From Bacteroidota bacterium (GTDB lineage Bacteria; Bacteroidota; Bacteroidia; Cytophagales; Cyclobacteriaceae): a DNA stretch of 64,000 bases. Positions within the stretch are counted from its first letter, which is position 1. Each line of letters starts with the position of its first letter. Location of the stretch: contig JAEZEH010000096.1 in assembly GCA_023417785.1 (NCBI GenBank), positions 5,944-69,943 of the forward strand. The letters are read 5' to 3'. A program made the position numbers and the translations under genes. Positions 60,145 to 64,000 of this stretch are shown here, in pieces. Under the pieces are notes generated by a model that saw only the letters and a program-made list of their open reading frames with translations, was not told where the DNA came from and did not search any database.

Positions 60145-62994
60145 ATGCGGTTTCTTCTATTTCTGACTCTTTCCATCGCCATCGCTGCGACCGCGGACGC
60201 CCAGATACTGAGAGAGCTTTCGAAATCCGCCGGTGAAATTGGCCGGAACCTCAACACCAGGGAAAACCGCGAACGTCTGGCTACCATTGCTCAAAATAAA
60301 CTATCCAAAGCCCGCGCCGAATTCGATTCTACGGATTTCGACTATGCCGTTTTACTGAGTGACAATTCCGGGTTGATCGATGTCAAAGAAAAGGGTCAGC
60401 ACCTCGCCAAGGCCAGCTTCGCGGCAACGAACCTCAGAGCTGCCCTTAGTGAAAAGGAATTGAATAAAAAGGAGCAGGCCGAAGTCAACCTGGGTTGGGG
60501 CGAGATTGCATACGGATCGCGGAACTTCAATCTGGCTGAGAAGTTTTTTGGTAACGCCAAATCTCTTTACGAGGAAGAAGGATTAACAAACGACCTCGGC
60601 TACATCAAAACGCTGGCGAATCAGGGCTTACTCTACGGCACCATGGGTCGTTTTACCCAGGCCGAGGGTTACACGGCCGAAGCTTTGGACATGCGCCGGA
60701 CGATATTCGGAGAAGATAACACGGGTGTTGCTGCATCGCTTAATAATTATGCCGTACTGAAATACAATCAGGCAAGATACAATGAAGCGGAACGCGATTT
60801 CGAGGCTGCATTGGCAATTATGCAGAAGAACAATCTGGAGGCTTCGATGCCCTATGCGATACTTCTGAATAATCAGGCGATCCTTTTTCAGGGGATAGGA
60901 CGATATCAGGAAGCGGAGGCATCTCTTCAAAATGCCGTGTCCATCAGCGAAAAGCTCAAGAATACGAAGTCGACCAATCACCTGAAGTTTCTTTCGAATC
61001 TCGCGCTGCTGTTCCAGCACATGGGAAAGTACCCGGAAGCTGAGTCCCTTTATCTTTCCATGGAGAAACGACTCGGAAAGAATAACCCCGACTACGCAAG
61101 CATGCTGAACAATCAGGCTGCGCTCTACCTGGTTATGGGGAAGGAAGATAAAGTCGAGGATCTTCTGAAGAGATCAATAGCGATTTATAAGTCAAACTTT
61201 GGTGAGGAGAACCCGGCTTACGCGAAAGCGTTGAGTGATCTGGGGAACTTTTATCGTTACAAGGAAAGGTACGACGAAGCAGATGCTCAGCTCGAACGTG
61301 CGTTGGCGGTTCGGGAACTCACGCTCGGGAGATCACACCCGCTCTATGTGCAGTCGCAGGAAGATATTGCTATCCTGAGTTGGAAGCGGAAATCCTGGAG
61401 CAAGGCCTTCATGATGTATCGCGAGGTTATGGATAAGTCGCTGGACTTCGTCAACAAGTATTTTCCGCCAATGAGCGAAGCCGAAAAAACGAAATACTGG
61501 GATGTGCTTTCGCCTCGGTTCCAGCGTTTCTACAACTTCGCTCTGGAAGCAAATCTCGAAAACCCGGCGATTGTCCAGGACCTGTATGACTACCATATCG
61601 CAACGAAGGCGCTACTGCTCAATTCCACGAACAAGGTAAAGCAGGCTATTTTCTCAAGCAACGATCCGCTGCTCATTCGCGATTACGTCACCTGGCTTGA
61701 CCAAAAGGAAACCCTGGCCAGGCTATATGCATATTCCAAGGAAGAACTGAGAACGCAAAAGATCAATCTCGATTCGATGGTTCGCGCAACCAATGCAATG
61801 GAAAAAAATCTTTCGGAGAGATCTCAGGATTTCTCCTCGGGGTTTGGAGCCCAAAGAATTACGTACAATGAAATCCGTAACATTCTGACGGATGCCGAAG
61901 CTGTGGTTGAAATTATTCGCGTGCATACGTTCAATCACCGGTTCGAAGACGACGCGCGGTATGTTGCACTGGTTCTTTCAAAGGGCAGTGAATTGCCGCG
62001 ACTTGTAGTTCTTCCTAACGGCAAACAACTCGAGACGCGTTACGCAAAGTACTACCGGAATATGATTCAACAGCGCCAATCGGATGAATATTCCTTCGAC
62101 CAATATTGGGCGCCGATCGAGCCCGAACTGAAAGCAAAGAAACTGGTTTACCTTTCACTGGATGGTGTCTATAGCCAGATCAACCTGAACACGCTGAAGA
62201 AGCCTCAGGGAGACTTCGTTATAAACCGGTTCGATCTTGTGATCCTCGGCAACAGCAAGGACCTTGTGGCACTAAAGTCGAAGAAGTCATTACCCCGTAA
62301 GAAAGAGGCCACACTCCTGGGATTCCCCGACTATGGTGGTCCTGAACTTGCGGCCTTGCCCGGGACCAAGGTTGAAATAGAAGGTGTGTCAAAAATCCTG
62401 AAGGGTTCGGGATACCAGATTAAACAGTTTATGGGAAACAACGCTACCGAAGCCAACCTTAAATCGGTAAAGGGGCCAAGTCTGATACACATCGCCACAC
62501 ACGGATACTTCCTCCAGGACGTGGAGAGCACCGGATCTGCCTTCGGCGTAAACATTGAAAATGCAAACAACAATCCGCTGCTCCGTTCTGGTTTGATGCT
62601 CGCCGGTGCCTCCGCCACCGTGAGCGGGAAACGCATGCCTAATCTCGAAAGCAACGACAACGGTATCCTTACTGCCTATGAGGCCATGAATCTCAATCTA
62701 GAAGGTACCGATCTCATTATTCTGAGCGCCTGTGAAACTGGCCTGGGCGACATAAAGGCTGGCGAAGGCGTGTATGGACTGCAGCGTGCGTTTCAGGTAG
62801 CCGGCGCCGATGCCCTTATCATGAGTCTATGGAAAGTAGACGATGCCGCGACCCAGCAATTGATGACCACTTTTTACAGCAACTGGGTAAAACTCGGCAA
62901 CAAACAGAAAGCCTTTAAACAAGCCCAGCTACAGCTGTTTGCAAAATACAAGGATCCATTCTATTGGGGCGCGTTTGTGATGATGGGCCAGTAG
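60145..62994 (+). CDS. secreted TPR-CHAT protein (caspase-like peptidase)
   Basis: 949 residues with a signal peptide (ADAQ, residue 20). TPR-type repeats fill about 90-430 (for instance 'ALSDLGNFYRYKERYDEADA', 'LLNNQAILFQGIGRYQEAEA', kinesin-light-chain-like). The CHAT peptidase lies at about 640-949. Its His/Cys pair is His786 in 'LIHIATHGYFLQD' and Cys863 in 'LIILSACETGLGDIKAGEGV', with the family end 'ALIMSLWKVDDAATQQLMTT'. CHAT proteases include separase-like and gasdermin-activating enzymes, but exported TPR-CHAT proteins in Bacteroidota and Cyanobacteria have unknown targets. No gasdermin or sensor gene is adjacent. Single gene. Confidence 0.95.
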   Translation: MRFLLFLTLSIAIAATADAQILRELSKSAGEIGRNLNTRENRERLATIAQNKLSKARAEFDSTDFDYAVLLSDNSGLIDVKEKGQHLAKASFAATNLRAALSEKELNKKEQAEVNLGWGEIAYGSRNFNLAEKFFGNAKSLYEEEGLTNDLGYIKTLANQGLLYGTMGRFTQAEGYTAEALDMRRTIFGEDNTGVAASLNNYAVLKYNQARYNEAERDFEAALAIMQKNNLEASMPYAILLNNQAILFQGIGRYQEAEASLQNAVSISEKLKNTKSTNHLKFLSNLALLFQHMGKYPEAESLYLSMEKRLGKNNPDYASMLNNQAALYLVMGKEDKVEDLLKRSIAIYKSNFGEENPAYAKALSDLGNFYRYKERYDEADAQLERALAVRELTLGRSHPLYVQSQEDIAILSWKRKSWSKAFMMYREVMDKSLDFVNKYFPPMSEAEKTKYWDVLSPRFQRFYNFALEANLENPAIVQDLYDYHIATKALLLNSTNKVKQAIFSSNDPLLIRDYVTWLDQKETLARLYAYSKEELRTQKINLDSMVRATNAMEKNLSERSQDFSSGFGAQRITYNEIRNILTDAEAVVEIIRVHTFNHRFEDDARYVALVLSKGSELPRLVVLPNGKQLETRYAKYYRNMIQQRQSDEYSFDQYWAPIEPELKAKKLVYLSLDGVYSQINLNTLKKPQGDFVINRFDLVILGNSKDLVALKSKKSLPRKKEATLLGFPDYGGPELAALPGTKVEIEGVSKILKGSGYQIKQFMGNNATEANLKSVKGPSLIHIATHGYFLQDVESTGSAFGVNIENANNNPLLRSGLMLAGASATVSGKRMPNLESNDNGILTAYEAMNLNLEGTDLIILSACETGLGDIKAGEGVYGLQRAFQVAGADALIMSLWKVDDAATQQLMTTFYSNWVKLGNKQKAFKQAQLQLFAKYKDPFYWGAFVMMGQ

Positions 62995-63082
62995 GCCGCT
63001 GGGGGATCGTAAAGTCTTTTTTAAGAACTTTATTTGCAATTCAAACAGAAGCAGCGTCTTATCCAACATAAATAAATCAACT

Positions 63083-64000
63083 ATGGAATTCAGATATCTT
63101 GGCCAGTCTGACGTAAAAGTTTCTCCCATTGCATTCGGTGCATGGGCCGTCGGTGGCTGGATGTGGGGCGGCGCAGAAGAATCAGAAGCGATACGCGCCA
63201 TACGCACTTCATTCGACTTAGGCATCACTACGATCGACACCGCACCAGCGTATGGTTTCGGAAAGAGCGAGGAACTGGTAGGCCGCGCAATGGAGGGCGT
63301 CCCGCGTGACAAGTACCAAATCCTGACAAAATTCGGGATGAACTGGGAAACCGATGAAGGTGAATTCTACTTCGACACAAAGGATAATGCAGGAAAACCT
63401 GTCAAGTTGTACAAGTTTGCATCGCGTGGACAAGTCTTTAAAGAGATCGAAAATAGTCTGAAGCGGCTAAAGACTGACTACGTGGACCTGCTACAAATCC
63501 ATTGGCCCGACAGTACAACACCCATCAGCGAAACGATGTCGGCATTAAAGGATCTGATCAAGGAAGGAAAAATCCGCGCAGCAGGTGTTTGCAACTACAA
63601 CACCGCGCAGGTAGACGAGGCCCTGAAAACGCTGGACATTGTTTCAAACCAGGTTCCGTACAGCATGATCAACCGCGGCATAGAGGCCGATGTAGTTCCT
63701 CAGGCATTACAAAAAAAAATAAGCATAATTCCTTATAGTCCACTGCAGCGTGGGTTACTAACGGGTAAGATCAAAGTCGGACACATATTCAACGAAGGCG
63801 ACTCGCGCGAAGGAAACAGGTTCTACATCCCTGAAAACATCGAACGTACAAATGCGCTGCTTCAACAAATAAAACTAATAGCCGACGCGCACAATGCCAC
63901 GCTCGCGCAACTGGTTTTGAACTGGACTACCCGCCAACCCGCGATGGACTGTGTTCTCGCCGGCGCCCGAAATGAACAGCAGGTTCGCGACAATGTAAAG
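63083..64000 (+). CDS. aldo/keto reductase (partial, C-terminus off the window)
   Basis: 306 residues are seen from ATG 63083 to the right edge. AKR motifs: 'MEFRYLGQSDVKVSPIAFGA', catalytic Asp and Tyr in 'TTIDTAPAYGFGKSEELVGR', Lys in 'YQILTKFGMNW', His in 'VDLLQIHWPDSTTPISETMS', and 'IPYSPLQRGLLTGKI'. It reduces aldehydes or ketones with NADPH. The missing part is probably only about 20-30 residues. It is transcribed from its own region, 88 bases after the CHAT gene. Confidence 0.93.
   Translation, partial: MEFRYLGQSDVKVSPIAFGAWAVGGWMWGGAEESEAIRAIRTSFDLGITTIDTAPAYGFGKSEELVGRAMEGVPRDKYQILTKFGMNWETDEGEFYFDTKDNAGKPVKLYKFASRGQVFKEIENSLKRLKTDYVDLLQIHWPDSTTPISETMSALKDLIKEGKIRAAGVCNYNTAQVDEALKTLDIVSNQVPYSMINRGIEADVVPQALQKKISIIPYSPLQRGLLTGKIKVGHIFNEGDSREGNRFYIPENIERTNALLQQIKLIADAHNATLAQLVLNWTTRQPAMDCVLAGARNEQQVRDNVK

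Overview
The window looks like chromosomal DNA of a Bacteroidota bacterium, most likely of the order Cytophagales. The evidence is a SusC/SusD outer-membrane pair, DUF4252 proteins behind an ECF sigma factor, a 7TMR-DISM receptor, a LexA-like/DinB/DnaE mutagenesis set, several TAnnTTTG-type -7 promoter elements and few Shine-Dalgarno sequences. The genus is an inference. I saw no rRNA or tRNA genes, CRISPR array, prophage or complete insertion sequence.

Left part (1-14.4 kb, minus strand). A SusD lipoprotein runs off the left edge and follows its SusC transporter. Next come a membrane receptor whose cytoplasmic tail is the zinc-ribbon/helix-turn-helix half of an IS1595-type transposase (the most unusual protein here), a zinc-dependent phospholipase C-like protein, and a four-gene operon of the kind best known from Planctomycetes: DUF1549/DUF1553 with cytochrome and LamG domains, DUF1501, a sugar isomerase-like TIM barrel, and a membrane cytochrome with leucine-rich repeats.

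Centre-left (14.6-30.2 kb, plus strand). After an aminotransferase comes a complete branched-chain amino acid locus: ilvE-ilvD-ilvB-ilvN-ilvC, a terminator, ilvA, two unrelated genes, then leuC-leuD-leuB-leuA. ilvE is preceded by a textbook attenuator, with a 40-residue leader peptide rich in Leu/Val/Ile, an antiterminator and a GC-rich terminator. leuC is preceded by two terminator-like hairpins. The same 15-base sequence lies 20-22 bases after the last hairpin in both leaders, which suggests shared control.

Middle (30.2-45.7 kb). Housekeeping and small operons: a minus-strand run of six genes (DUF1232, NAD-binding, D-aminoacyl-tRNA deacylase, macro domain, D-Ala-D-Ala dipeptidase), an IscA-like protein without its C-terminal cysteines, folB-divIVA, a WD40 protein, a phosphopantetheinyl transferase, a PQQ-type sugar dehydrogenase, and an ECF sigma / putative anti-sigma / DUF4252 / DUF4252 / ABC exporter series. 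A zinc-peptidase-like gene that has both a frameshift and a mutated HExxH motif closes it.

Right part (45.7-64 kb). A DNA-damage block: error-prone-type DnaE, degenerate tandem repeats, RecQ, a 2'-5' RNA ligase-like protein, DinB, a small unknown ORF and a divergent LexA-like repressor with palindromes between them. Then a frameshifted membrane-protein gene, a Gfo/Idh/MocA oxidoreductase with a SUMF1-like protein, an RsmB-type methyltransferase, a hydroxypyruvate isomerase-like protein, a secreted TPR-CHAT protein, and an aldo/keto reductase cut by the right edge.
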